64,000 nucleotides of DNA from assembly GCA_964059195.1 (NCBI GenBank), contig CAXKWD010000004.1, positions 120,996,043 to 121,060,042 on the forward strand. The letters run 5' to 3'. Shown piece after piece: positions 10,937-21,799 of the stretch. The notes under the pieces are model-generated. The model saw only the letters and a list, made by a program, of their open reading frames with translations. It was not told where the DNA came from and did no database searches. A program made the position numbers and the translations under genes. This DNA is from Ectobius pallidus. Taxonomy: Eukaryota; Arthropoda; Insecta; Blattodea; Ectobiidae. Numbering within the stretch: position 1 is the stretch's first letter; the number at the start of each line of letters is the position of its first letter.

Positions 10937-11115
10937 GGACACGTGAAGTCAGAATGAAAAATTCAATGCCATAGCCGGGATTTGAACCAGGATCTACGGC
11001 TCTCCGTGCCGTTGCTCTAACCAACTGAGCTACCATGGCAACGTGCCGGTACAACATTAAATTCTCCAACTGACTCACAATCCCAGTATACCTCCAGGCG
11101 TTCTCAATATGAGAT
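10937..11115 (-). repeat. tRNA-derived SINE unit, copy A
   Basis: On the minus strand this has an A box TAGCTCAGTTGGTTAGAGC and a B box GGTTCAAATCCC inside a foldable cloverleaf: acceptor TGCCATG/TATGGCA, anticodon stem ACGGC/GCCGT with loop ACGGAGA, and T loop TTCAAAT. Position 33 is C rather than the nearly invariant U, so it is unlikely to decode. Flanks (AACATTAAATTCTCCAACTG, ATATGAGATAC) are shared with copy B, so the repeat unit is larger than the tRNA. Confidence 0.8.
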
Positions 11116-11193
11116 ACAAACTCAGTGGCAACTTACAACCTGTAAGTACTTAAGACCCGGGCTTTATAGTAAACTACTATTAGGTCACAGTGG

Positions 11194-11467
11194 AATGATA
11201 ATTCTTTCACACTGGCCGTGTGTAGGCTAAGATGGACGCGTGAAGTCAGAATGAAAAATGCAATGCCATAGCCGGGATTTGAACCAGGATCTTCGGCTCT
11301 CCGTGCCGATGCTCTAACCAACTGAGCTACCATGGCAACGTGCCGGTACAACATTAAATTCTCCAACTGACTCACAATCCCAGTATACCACCAGGCGTTC
11401 TCAATATGAGATACACTTCACGTGTCCATCTTAGCCTACACACGGCCAGTGTGAAAGAATTATCATT
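11194..11467 (-). repeat. tRNA-derived SINE unit, copy B, with 53-bp inverted arms
   Basis: This has the same unit as copy A, with anticodon stem TCGGC/GCCGA. Its outer segments 11194-11246 and 11415-11467 are reverse complements with one mismatch (words TTCTTTCACACTGGCCGTG and GTAGGCTAAGATGGAC). The left arm belongs to the normal SINE 3' part (compare 16671-16700). The right arm is an inverted extra copy, giving a tRNA-like gene flanked by TIR-like arms. Confidence 0.8.
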
Positions 11468-11567
11468 ACATTTCTTTCTTATCATTGCTATAAATTTGGT
11501 CCTTACTGATAGATGATGAGGAATGAATTCCAAACAGATTCTTTAGGCTTGGCAAGGGTAGAAACAT

Positions 11568-11912
11568 GCACATGCAGTCATGAATCACAGATTATTGTCT
11601 CTGTTAGACATTACATAATATTATAGGAGTATAAATTCCTATGACACTGGGATTTGAACCCTGGACCTTTGGCTATCCGTGCCAATGCTCTACCAACTGA
11701 GCAAAACAGAGTTCACTTCACAGCGCCAGATGGAACCTCTCTTCTATGACTAATTGCCCTTAATGGTCTACCTCACTGACAGACAAGTTATGTCATATGC
11801 GGTACTGTGAGGCACACTAATTAGTGACTTTTGTGACCGGGCTTCCACTGTTATTGTACAGTTACATTCAATATATATTTTGATACATGCACATGCACTC
11901 ATGAACCACAGA
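11568..11912 (-). repeat. tRNA-like copy C between ~28-bp direct repeats
   Basis: At 11646-11706 the minus strand has GCTCAGTTGGTAGAGCA, anticodon stem TTGGC/GCCAA with loop ACGGATA, and B box GGTTCAAATCCC. The acceptor stem is poor. The segment is bracketed by direct repeats (ACATGCACATGCA.TCATGAA.CACAGAT at 11568-11595 and 11885-11912), which could be a long target duplication or part of a larger repeat. Confidence 0.65.
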
Positions 11913-11918
11913 TCGTCC

Positions 11919-11925
<7 letters not shown>

Positions 11926-11969
<44 letters not shown>
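11926..11969. repeat. (CT)n microsatellite
   Basis: About 22 uninterrupted CT dinucleotides. Confidence 0.97.
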
Positions 11970-11970
<1 letters not shown>

Positions 11971-12232
11971 TTTTAAATGTTAATGAAAAGTTTTAGTTTA
12001 TAATTTTAATATGTTCTAGAAATACAAATAGTGTAAACTTTAAAACTACTGTAAATTATATTCTGAGGTTGAGTTACGCGTAAATAAATGTAAACACGAC
12101 TTCAAAGTTATACGTTGTTCAAGAAGAAACAAAGGTTCCTCTAATATAAGAGAAATATTTTGAAAACAAATTGCTTGAAAGTCTTAAGATACCGTATATG
12201 TAGCTGTTAGCTGGTATTAAACTTGGAGAGTA

Positions 12233-12823
12233 CCGTATTTTACGGACTATAAGACGCTCCGGACCATAAGACGCACCTTGGTTTTAGCATGGAAATTTAA
12301 AGGAAAAGAAATTTAATGTAATTCTAAACAAAAAATTTCAAAAGGGAATAATATACATTGCAAAAACAAATTATAAGCTTGTACAATGGAATCAGTGTAA
12401 ATCACTTCTAACTTAAAACCTGCGTTGTACGAAAATATCTTCTATACAGGTGGCATCGCGTAAATTTTAACAACAGAACTGATTTCTCATAAAATACTGA
12501 AAAATACTTTTAGCCTACACCCTCTGACCCTCAGTTCAGCATGCGGTAAGTCTAATGGGACAAGGCTGTTTAGAGATCATTGCCTTCATTTAAACCACCC
12601 GGCAGAGACAACTCCTTTTATATAAAAGTACTCAACATTCCTTTTTTCAGTGCCAAATTTTGTAAATATCTTATCGTTTACAATACCTTCTTTATAATTA
12701 CGGATTTCCGGCAATATTACCATAGTTTACATTTTTTATTGTACTTCGGACCATTAGACGCACCCAATATTCTAGGCTCTGTTTTCAAGGTAAAAAGGGC
12801 GTCTTATGGTCCGTAAAATACAG
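12233..12823. mobile_element. TIR element with TA flanks
   Basis: The left end CCGTATTTTACGGACTATAA is matched in inverted form at 12795-12823 (GTCTTATGGTCCGTAAAATA). TA dinucleotides lie at both boundaries. A second word, CGGACCATAAGACGCACC (about 12262) and CGGACCATTAGACGCACCC (about 12747), is repeated inside in the same orientation, as transposase-binding subterminal repeats often are. The open frame at 12580-12816 is a shadow. Superfamily not assigned. Confidence 0.8.
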
Positions 12824-12973
12824 TAGTTTACTTATAGATGAGAAAAATCCACCTTATAGGCCTACCCTCGCTACTTTATGCTTCTATCATTTTAACCTAT
12901 TCTTTTGTATAGAACTGGTGTTTTTATCACGTAATGCATTTGGATTTTATAACTGTTAATATATGGTTATAAA

Positions 12974-13452
12974 TAGGGCTGTACCGATTAATCGATTAAT
13001 CGGCTCGATATTTAATCGTCGATCAATTACATTTTCCGATTAATCGGTTTAGTCGAAATCTGAAAAAAACGTTTTTCGAGAAATGAGTCAAATGACCAAA
13101 CTCCTTTCTCAGTGCCGACTGTGAGAGATTTTAGTGCTGCCGGTATTATTGTAAACAAGCTACGATCGTCTCTTGAACATTCAGATATCAACCAACTCGT
13201 GTGTCTCAAGTCTTGGCTGAAAAAGTAACCGGAAATGTAAGTTTTATATATATTTTTTTCACTAGTTAACTAATAATGGTATTCATTAATTCAGGATTTC
13301 TTCTGATTATCTGTAGTGTGCTAGTTATGAAACGTGTAAAACAATATGAAATGTACACTTTGGTTTCGTTTAAAACACCGACCTGTTTGTCGATTAATCG
13401 ATTAAAGTCAAACGTTAACTCGATTAGAAATTTTAATCGATTTTCAGCCCTA
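12974..13452. mobile_element. hAT-type MITE with perfect 8-bp TSD
   Basis: TSD GTTATAAA lies at 12966-12973 and 13453-13460. The ends are TAGGGCTG and CAGCCCTA, and the interior near both ends is full of CGATTAATCGATTAA words. The 479-bp length, 8-bp duplication and lack of transposase identify a non-autonomous hAT element. The open frames within (13027-13209, 13276-13590) are not genes. Confidence 0.88.
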
Positions 13453-13469
13453 GTTATAAATATTAGTCA

Positions 13470-14030
13470 CATTTTATCCGGTTTTACTATATTGTACATA
13501 GTAATTTTCATTATGACAGAGTATTGTACGCCTACACTTTACATACTCCCTAAATTTTATACAATTTTAACGTGCAGGTCTTTGCATTAATTTTAAACAT
13601 TTGGTTCCATTTTTATTTTGTTATATACACATGATTTATAACAGCCATATAGATCTGTTTTTTATCATCTTAACTCATTAATGTTTTCGAATAATTTGTA
13701 AATAAAAACTATACATACTTGTAGGCTATATTTTCACTGGAGAAGTTCTTTGGAATTACGGTAATTTTTTAAAAGATAGCGTTGTTATATCTTATGTAGG
13801 CTACTAGCAATAACTTTAATATTATCAACTAGCAATTTGATTCTTCTACATTATTAGTTCTCAGACTTCGTACGTTGGGCATAGGTCTATAATAGCGAGA
13901 GTATAAGGTGGATTTTTCACATCTATTAGTATATCTAGCACATCGTTGGTCGAAACTAAATGAGAGTAGACCTAATCCAGAAAGTATAAACATAAATAAT
14001 AGTGTATTAGAATGTTATATGTGATTTTAC
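13470..14030. other. Unassigned
   Basis: AT-rich spacer between two TIR elements; no recognisable feature. Confidence 0.4.
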
Positions 14031-14745
14031 GGGAATGCACCACTGAGATTTCTTAAAAATTGTGAAAAAAAGTCATTTTTCATTTTTGTACTGATAAAAT
14101 TCTGCAAACATTCTAGTTTCAGAATCTATTTTCGTTTATGACATTCTGCGTGTTTAAAGGGCGTCAGGTGACTTTTTAAATGGTCTTGCGCACGTTCCTG
14201 ACTGCTACTGCCTGCCCTTAAAGATCGTTTATCTAACTTTTTGTTCAGCATTTTTCATAATTTTAAAACACTCCACACGATGAAGTCTTTATGCAATTTC
14301 TCTTAAGTTTTCAGCACATGTTCGTAAGGAGTAGTTATAAAAATCTGTCATATTAATTTTTGAAATTATGAATATTTTATTAGTTATGAATTTTCAAAAT
14401 AAATATATTTTTGAAATTTTGAAATATAAATATATATAACTTACACTTTTTTTATCTTAGGAACCATAAACCTTAGAAAAAAATCATATGATAATATTTT
14501 TCTTCATAGTTAGATAAATAAAGTGCATTTGTAAAAAAAATTAATTTTTGAAAATTTTCATCTTGTGGAGTATTTTGAAGTTCGCTCTACTTTTATACTA
14601 TGAAAATTAATAACTCAAAAACTTTTCAAGATATTAGGATGAAATTTTAAACCATAAAATAAATGCACGAGACAAGTGTATGGTAAAATTTTGAGCTATA
14701 TTGCTTGAAAACTTTCGATTTTAGTAATTTCAGTGGTGCATTCCC
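14031..14745. mobile_element. TIR element, 715 bp
   Basis: GGGAATGCACCACTGA at the left is matched by TCAGTGGTGCATTCCC at the right (4-base variation beyond). The interior is AT-rich and partly self-complementary (AATTATGAATATTTTATTAG region). Flanking tetramers TTAC and TTAG are similar but not identical, so the target duplication is uncertain. No ORF. Confidence 0.75.
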
Positions 14746-14759
14746 TTAGGGTAAACAAT

Positions 14760-15768
14760 GACGGGCTGTTATATATGAGAGACCATTAGTTTTTACACTG
14801 TAGCAGTTTTAGCAAAATGTACTCCTATTTTTTTTTCCGGACAAAGCACGAACTAGTGGTCATGAAGTCATACGCTAGAGTGTATGGAACCAGTCTCTTT
14901 ACACCCGCACAATAATGTCCTCCTTATGGCCCGTCAATTTGCTCAATAGAGACTGTATCAGCTATCCAAATAGCTTCCCGCTTCGATATTACAAAGCAGC
15001 CACTGCAAATTATTTCAGGAAATAATATATTCTTTATTGAATTTATTAAATATAATAATTAATTGGATATTCATTTGGTTGGAGCCGGCCGGCAGTCGGG
15101 CAAGCAGTGTATTTATATCAAACGGGGCAGGTCAAGCCCATATAAGGTGCAAACCACTTGAGCCAGTCTGCGCGTAAACAAAACCTGCTTTCATTGTGTT
15201 CCAGCGGAAAGCGGCCATTGCTCCATCTCCATATAAGTGCAGTCTTTTGCAGGCGCCAGCACACTGTCCAATCTCATATCACATGAGATTAATCCATGCT
15301 AATCCCAGTACAAGTTGTTACTTGGGCACTTCAAGGTGGCAACATCTCCTGCCTCGTACCCTATGACGTCATAAGTACTTCTTAGGCCAAGTTCAACGAG
15401 ACTTCTGCTATGTGTCATCGTAATACAGAGGGATTCCACGTGTTGGGGGAAAATGGGATTCCATGTTAGGCGAAAATTAGTGGGGAAATCGGTTTCCTTT
15501 TTTACAAATAAATTTTCCAGAAACCGTGATAAAGACAAGACAGTCAATTTTATGCCCCTCATTATATCTGGTAACCGTTTTGTGAGACCATACACTTATT
15601 ATAATGTATTGTAATTTTATAAATCTGAATACTGCTACTTCGAATCTTCAAAAAGTTCCAGAGTTTTGCAAATCTTAATGATCGTTTTATGAATGTTATA
15701 AAAACTCCACAATGTTCATGAATGAAATGTGTAATAAACCGTTTTGTGAACTTTCGGACATCGTTCAA

Positions 15769-15770
<2 letters not shown>
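14760..15770. other. Unassigned, locally GC-richer at about 15080-15260
   Basis: 15080-15260 (GCCGGCCGGCAGTCGGGC region) is less AT-rich than its surroundings but shows no tRNA boxes, no coding frame and no TIR. Confidence 0.4.
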
Positions 15771-15772
<2 letters not shown>

Positions 15773-15811
<39 letters not shown>

Positions 15812-15812
15812 T
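15773..15812. repeat. (ATT)n microsatellite
   Basis: About 13 ATT units. Such arrays are common LINE tails in this window, but no LINE 3' end is recognisable beside this one. Confidence 0.95.
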
Positions 15813-15829
15813 TTATGATTATTAAGAGA

Positions 15830-16660
15830 TAAATACGAATTAGAAAAATTAAATAACACATAATTTGAAACTCATTGTAACTAAACTGAAAGAAAAACAT
15901 AGCTTAAAATTATCAAAACATAGTTATTCCAAATTAATCAAAATAGCTATAAAATGGTCATTTTCCCCTAAAACTTAATAAGCTGGAAATATTTTCATTT
16001 TATCTTTCATTTGCGTATTGCTGTAAATGTTTTAAACACAGGAACTAGTGATCCGGTTGAAATTTTATAAGACTATTAATACTGATAGGATTAATCACTA
16101 TTATTTAAAAAATCAATAAAGATGTTGAATTTTCAAAACTCCCCCAGGAAAGGATTTTTACGTCCTGAATAATCAAATCGACCTCCATCGTATTTCAACT
16201 AGTGACTTTCATATCCAAAGACTACCGTGGTCGACGCTGTAGGTATAGATTTTCCGATAATGTTCTCTTATTCACGTTGCCTAATTCTAATTCGAGTAGT
16301 AAATTATATATTACTGAACTGAATGTTGGAAACATTATGAACCAGGGATTTTTCTAATAAGTATATAGTTAACAATAGACGTATTTGCTAATTAACATGT
16401 TATCACTAATAGCTGGATAGAATATTGTAATTACTTAGCTTGCTAATTACCAACTAACGAGTGATTTATTTTGTTCTCTCATTGTAAATAGTAGTTATCC
16501 CTTCGTGTGTTGGCTTAAATCCAATAAAGGAATTTAAATGATAAAATTAGTGATAAGTATTTCATACTATTGATAATTTTTTCTCATAATTTCATATTTA
16601 TCCTAAATGAACTTCATATTTTGGCAAAGTTTCCTCAATATTGTGTCTTTCTCTACATAT
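15830..16660. other. Unassigned
   Basis: AT-rich sequence with no recognised feature. Confidence 0.4.
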
Positions 16661-16670
16661 CCTTTCAAAC

Positions 16671-16875
16671 TTGCTGTGTGTAGGCTGAACTGGAAAGATA
16701 GAGTCAGACTGAAAAATGTAATGCTACAGCCGTGATTTGAACCATAGATGTTCGGCCCTCTGTGCCGACAGCCATGGTTGTACGGTAGCCATGGTAGCTC
16801 AAGAGACAGTGCAGCAGCTCGGAGAGCTTAAAATCTGTGGTTTAAATTCCGGCTAAGGCATTATATTTTCCAGTG
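16671..16875. repeat. Two divergent tRNA-like SINE heads, head to head
   Basis: Minus strand 16728-16788: anticodon stem TCGGC/GCCGA and B box GGTTCAAATCAC, with the outer part (GTGTGTAGGCTGAAC) matching copy B's arm. Plus strand 16785-16862: CCATGGTAGCTCAAGAGACA and a degenerate B box GGTTTAAATTCC. The two heads share the CCATGG segment. Both are diverged relics of the 10.9-11.5 kb SINE family. Confidence 0.65.
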
Positions 16876-16879
16876 TGAC

Positions 16880-17600
16880 CCCAATTTTTCCATGTAGCTA
16901 ACAACTTTTTAATCTAGAAGTTTTCTGCACAGTGAGTTGTTATACCGTGCCCAAAACCCGTATTGATCTGTTTATCCCTCAGAAAATGCTTGTAGGGTTT
17001 CGTAATTACATAAGTAGTGTTCATGTCAGTGGTGTTCAGCTCCTTGGATTACGGACGAAACCAGCTCGCAAGGCTGTTTTCGCTGAGGGCTGAACATCCT
17101 ATGTAGAATGCAGCATAACAGACCAGTTCGGAGAGTTTTGTGGGTATGTTTCACCTGTTTTTAAGAGGTTGTGTACCAGTAGTGAGTAGTCTACGTTGTA
17201 GAATAGTTATAAACAGCCAACCCTTACCTTGCAAACTGCGTTCAAATTGAAATACAGTAACTGCTTATTTCATAACTATCCTTGCTAGCTATATCTCGAC
17301 ACAACAATACAATATTTAGAGTAAACTAAGGTCAAATTAAAAACAAAAACAAAAACTCAAAATATCTTAATATTTCACTGCTGGACGTCAGCACAACATC
17401 AAGAACGGGGGATATTCTCAAAAAGTCCAGTGGCAAAGCAGTGCAAGCCAGACAGTGCAGAATCATAAAGGTATTAGTAATTCCTACAACGTACATTTTA
17501 TGTTACTGTTATTATTAACAAATTTTTTATCGTAATTATTATTATTATTATTATCATTATTATTATCATCATCTTCTTATTTTTTCTTCTGTTTATAAGA
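16880..17600. other. Unassigned, ending in an (ATT)n-like array at 17536-17575
   Basis: No protein motif. The ATT/ATC array at 17536-17575 directly precedes a truncated LINE. Confidence 0.4.
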
Positions 17601-17605
17601 ATAAT

Positions 17606-17885
17606 AAAATAAGGGAAATAATGCAAATTGAAAATAATATTTTGGAAATTGTAGAAGAAAGACGCTTGAAATGGTATGGACATGTACTCAGAATGACAGG
17701 GGATAGAATACCCAAGAAAATGTTGGATTGGAAAGTAGAAGGAAAAAGAAGAAGAGGGAAGCCCAAAGAGTGCTGGATGGATGGGGTGAAAAGGAGTATG
17801 GCGAGAAAAGGATTAAGTGAAGAAGATGCTATGGACAGGGACTTATGGAGGTAAAAGGTTGTTATGGAATGAAGGAAACCCATGT
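17606..17885 (+). pseudogene. LINE reverse-transcriptase C-terminal end
   Basis: The frame (Met at 17621, but open upstream) encodes a C-terminal tail typical of insect RTE-like non-LTR elements: RRLKWYGHVLRM, then DRIPKKMLDW, then GKRRRGKPKECWMD, ending DRDLWR and stop at 17854. A short 3' UTR and A-run (17900-17908) follow. Everything upstream (endonuclease, RT core) is missing, so this is a 5'-truncated insertion. In this piece the frame is intact, which suggests it is not very old. Confidence 0.85.
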
Positions 17886-18125
17886 GGAATATTCCTTATT
17901 AAAAAAAAATCGTCTTATCGTCATCTCCTTTGTTGCTATTATTATTCTGTTATTGGAATGGATCCAGTAGACTATTACTACACCACAATATTTATCATAC
18001 CAGTACTATTCCTGTTGCTAGTATAAACACCTGCAATAATACTACTGTACTTAACTCCTGCCGAGAAAAAAAACTACAAGAACGTACATCTGCAAAATTG
18101 TGTATTTCTATTCACTTTCTATGAA

Positions 18126-18240
18126 CTCTATGGCTATTCCATTCATACGCCGCGTGTTTGATATTGACCAATAACGTTTAGCAATTCCTCGGATATAGAC
18201 CAATCACGTTCGTTTATCTTATAAAATACTTGCTATTAAT
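18126..18240 (-). repeat. Fragment of family D
   Basis: On the minus strand this matches the 3' part of the copies at 3180-3247 and 57880-57965: ATAAACGAACGTGATTGGTC, ATATCCGAGGAATTGCTAAA and GGCGTATGAATGGAATAG. Only the terminal ~115 bp are present. Confidence 0.75.
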
Positions 18241-18249
18241 ATGAGTATG

Positions 18250-18790
18250 CGATTTTATTTGGTAAAACACGAATCTCAGATCCTGAATTCTCTCTGTTCT
18301 TACTCGATACATGCATTTTTATTGTTTGCATTGAGCTCTAGTGAAAGGCAGTAGCTGTAATGGCACGCAAAAATGCTTGTTTCTTAAAAAGTTATCATGG
18401 TTAGAGCTTATATAGTTTTTATGTATTTTGATATTGCATTTACGGAACTTTAAATTAAGATCGTATAAGTTAGCAAGCAAACTTAGCAGATTTTATTGCT
18501 TCTCAGAAGGTAGAATAATATTTATTATTTTAACGGTACATTTCCTAAATTCGCTGTATAACCTGTCGCAGTTAAATCAACAATAAATGTACTGAAGGTC
18601 GCCTTTGGAATTTCCGTTGGTTGCGGGTTTAAACCAGTATGGAAGGTAGTTCAAGGTATAGGCCTAATTATTCCGAGACAGATTACAATGCATTTAGACA
18701 GTGGTCTTCAAGCTTTCCTAACTAAAGGGCTAATTTCTTTTTGATGAAACACTAGCGGGCCGCATTGATTTATTGATTATTAATAACATG
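18250..18790. other. Unassigned
   Basis: No recognised element between the family D fragment and the SINE. Confidence 0.4.
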
Positions 18791-18814
18791 ATACTTACGT
18801 AACACAAATATATC

Positions 18815-19413
18815 GCCGTCACGGTGGCTCATGCTTAGCGCGTGGGCCTGGCATGCTAGCGGTCCCGAGTTCAAATCTCGGGGCCGGCGGGCGTGTCATT
18901 TGTGGTGGACAAAGCCGTGACCTTTGGGGGTTTTTCTCGGGGATCCTCCCGTTTCCCCCTTCATTCATTCCACCAACACTCTCCACTTCAACTTTCTTTC
19001 CCCCCTCATTATCATCCCGTTCCCCTTTACTGGTTTTCGGGCCAGCTCCTGCTGCAGACTCTGCTGCGGGCCTCCCCCGTCCTGCCCCGTTGCTTGTGGT
19101 CAAGAGTTGCTGGTGGTGTCCCGTACCTTTGGGGCTCTCAGAGGGACCCTGGGTTAGTGGCGCACGTCATGGTGTGCCGCGCCTATGGGGCTCTTGTAGG
19201 AGGGACCCTGGGTACGGTGCATGTGGAGTGGTACCTGGTCTTAGCTGGATGTAGGGGAGCTCCGTGGGGGCTGGTGGTGGAGTCTGTTGACAGGGGGGCC
19301 TTAGGGCATGCACATCATTCGTTTCCTAGGGGGTGTACAATGGGCCCGCCTATGAGGCCTACGTGCGCGAGCCCGTCAGGGCTCAGCCCCTGAGCCGATA
19401 AGATAAGATAAGA
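18815..19413 (+). mobile_element. Full-length tRNA-derived SINE, 599 bp, with TSD
   Basis: It starts with a tRNA-like head: GGTGGCTCATGCTTAGCGCG, then T arm CCGAG-TTCAAAT-CTCGG, fully paired. Next is a GC-rich body with CGGGGATCCTCCCGTTTCCC, then a (GATAA)n tail (19397-19413). A 15-bp target duplication TAACACAAATATATC flanks it at 18800-18814 and 19414-19428. The several overlapping plus-strand open frames and the minus-strand frame across it are GC-rich chance frames. The intact TSD and tail suggest a fairly recent LINE-mobilised insertion. Confidence 0.92.
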
Positions 19414-19439
19414 TAACACAAATATATCAATTATATTAC

Positions 19440-19587
19440 AATATCTGTAGGTACCCAAGAAAGGAACTGGCCATCCTACGCGGTATCATCCGGCCTAGTG
19501 TCCCTCGATAGGGCAGTGGGCTTTCCTCCCCCCCTTCCCCCCTTCCCAGGGCAGGACCGGCCTCCGGACCGAAGAACACTTCATCAT
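19440..19587. other. Unassigned, C/G-run-containing segment
   Basis: Contains short C runs and CAGGGCAGGACCGGCCTCCG. It looks like a dispersed repeat but no boundary could be found. Confidence 0.4.
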
Positions 19588-20735
19588 CATTAGAGACGAG
19601 ACTTTCATGCACTATAAAATTGCGAAATGTGCATGCAATCATGCATTATCAAACCATGAAGCATGCACTACCAAGGGAGAAATACACTAAAATATGCACT
19701 AACATTTATGGCCCAATTTCCTTACTTTACTTCACTTTTTTGGCACAGTTGACAACCAACAGCATTTCTAAATTGCTTTCTGTAATGTTCCTGCGCTTGT
19801 CAGTCAATATTTTTTATAGGCAGAGAATGATCTTTCTACATCACACGATGTTATGGGCGCAAACTTCAGTGAACACATTTGTGAAAGTGTCAGGTCAAGT
19901 TCTTCATCCACGTTTTCACCACAAAGAACCTTCTCTGCTGATCAAAGGAATCCGAAGTCCGGGTTCCCATTTATGACCCTGTCCAGTTTATTCTTTGTTA
20001 TTGAGTCTGTCGGTGGCTGAGATGAGGCTTCTAATTTAGTTAGGTAGTTTGCAGAAGTTTGTTTTAATGTAAACTAAATCCTGCCACACATTTTTGCATT
20101 CAAATGCTGCTTGTTCATCTGTGAGACATACTGCGTCATTTGCCGAGAAACTGTTTTCTACCTAAAACGAAAAAGTATTTACTTTAGAATTAAATCCACT
20201 GTGCAAGCAGTTCGCTTTTTGAACAATTAATTGGAGGCATAGTAAAAACACAGAACAGACAACCACATTAACCACTGCACACACTGTAAAGACACTGCAG
20301 GTTTCCCGAGCTCTGACAAAGTACAATGCACCCCAAGTGCGGGCCGGAAAGAGCTGAGGGTGGACCAAGGCAAGGTCAGATTCCTTCCTCCTTTTCGCAT
20401 ATCTTCGCGCCACTCCACAAACGACTGTAAAAATGGGTAGTAAAAATCGAAGATAGGGAATCTTTACCACGATGTCACTTTCTTGAAAACCCATTAAAAC
20501 ATGCATTTAAACTGATTATAATGTAGTCTATATTATATGCATGATTTAGTCAAAAATACCCTAGATATGCTTTATGCATGTTTTTTCCTCCAAAAAGGTC
20601 AAAACATGCAAACATGCACGGAAAAAGTATGCATATTTGGAACCGGAAAGTAATGACATGGGTAAGTACTCAGTTTGAGCTATGTCCTAAGTTCTCATAA
20701 AAACATGCATTTGCATGAATGTCTCGTCTCTAGTG
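19588..20735 (-). mobile_element. hAT element with decayed transposase
   Basis: The ends CATTAGAGACGAGAC and GTCTCGTCTCTAGTG are inverted. Subterminal ATGCA-rich words (CATGCAATCATGCA left, AAACATGCAAACATGCA right) are multiplied near both ends, as in hAT elements. The minus strand carries a transposase C-terminal relic (next entry). The flanking octamers (TTCATCAT, ATAACAAT) are not identical, so the TSD is eroded or the boundary slightly wrong. Confidence 0.75.
19690..20160 (-). pseudogene. hAT transposase dimerisation-domain relic
   Basis: The minus-strand translation over about 19920-19790 gives LTLSQMCSLKFAPITSCDVE then RSFSAYKKY. This matches the hAT C-terminal (hATC) signature around C-D-V-E-R-S-F-S-x-x-K. 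The expected continuation (a short loop, an R-rich segment, then N-L) follows only after a frame change and stops. Further upstream, codons such as TKNKLDRVINGNPDFGF are visible in another frame. The gene is broken by several frameshifts and stops and lacks most of the catalytic core. Confidence 0.75.
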
Positions 20736-20744
20736 ATAACAATG

Positions 20745-21490
20745 GGAGAGTATTGCAACGTTTCTTTTGTTTTGGAAGCCAATAAACCAAGATCGACTTG
20801 ATCAGATCAAACAACAAAAAGAAACACCAATTAATGGTTTATTCCTTTGAAACCATCTGGGCAAGCAATGAAAAACTCTCCTATACCTACTTATGCCCTC
20901 CCTGTATTTAATACTACGAGAATTAATACTGTTCTCATTATACTCAATTGCGTCCATACAGAGTCTCATTTCCTACAATATATTAATATCATTATTTGTT
21001 CTTTAGTGATCGTAGGCTATAGTTAAAATCAAGGTCAGTGAGATGTGTTTCTTGGGAAGGTACAAACGAATAAACGAATGTGTTCAGGTGTCGGAATCGT
21101 ATTGAGCTGCCCCACTTAGCAAGAGTTCCTCGGCTCAGGCCCAAAGTTCCAAATTACCCTTGCACATAAAGGTAGCCCGAGTTGAGGGAGCCTTCCAAAA
21201 TCCTGCACACCGGCACTCCACTGACCAAGCAGGGACGGTACCCGTGGCTTTATCAACCGTTTTATGCCTATCCTGTTCTCTAAATCCAGGGAAACATGCA
21301 GCTTTCATAGGCCTACTGCTTGAAGTGAGTTGGCCACTCTACGGTACAGGCCCTAAAATGAATGAAAAGAGGCACGACCCCCATTATTAAAAATGATTCT
21401 TAAGGGGCTTACGGTAAACTACGTATGCTGTAATACCCTCCAAAACGTTGTACAGTAATTCATAATGAACTTCTGGAGCACTAAATTTGA
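20745..21490. other. Unassigned
   Basis: No TIR, tRNA box or coding motif was recognised; the open frame at 21160-21390 has no recognisable domain. Confidence 0.4.
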
Positions 21491-21499
21491 AGTGGCTGC

Positions 21500-21790
21500 T
21501 ATTGATACAGTTGTCTGAGACCCTGGGCTACAAACGTCAAGGTCGGGGATTTGATTCCCGATGAGATCATTGGGTCTTTGCAATTAACCAAATCCTTTTG
21601 GTGGCACTAAGGCCCTACAGTCGACTCAGTGTTTAACAGAAACGAGTACCAGGAGTAATCCAGAAGGTAAAGTGGCCGGTGACGAAAACTCATAACCTTA
21701 CCATTCCACTGAATTTCTAAAGTCGGGAGCCTGAACCTCTTGGAACGCTAAATATCTCCTCAGCCTGTATAGAGACACTTTGTATTACTT
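21500..21790 (+). repeat. SINE family E (tRNA-like head plus body)
   Basis: The head has a B box GGGGATTTGATTCCCGATGAG. The body words TGGTGGCACTAAGGCCCTA, CGACTCAGTGTTTAACAGAA, TACCAGGAGTAATC and AGCCTGTATAGAGA are in the same order as in the copies at 51911-52340 (+) and 37365-37565 (-). Confidence 0.75.
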
Positions 21791-21799
21791 TGCACGTTT

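Noticed and set aside
10937..11110. Functional tRNA gene
   Set aside because: The cloverleaf is good but position 33 is C, the unit is repeated with SINE flanks, and there is no Pol III T-run terminator directly after the acceptor.
18819..19393. Five open frames of 77-166 codons on both strands
   Set aside because: They overlap each other inside a GC-rich SINE with defined TSD, so they are composition artefacts.
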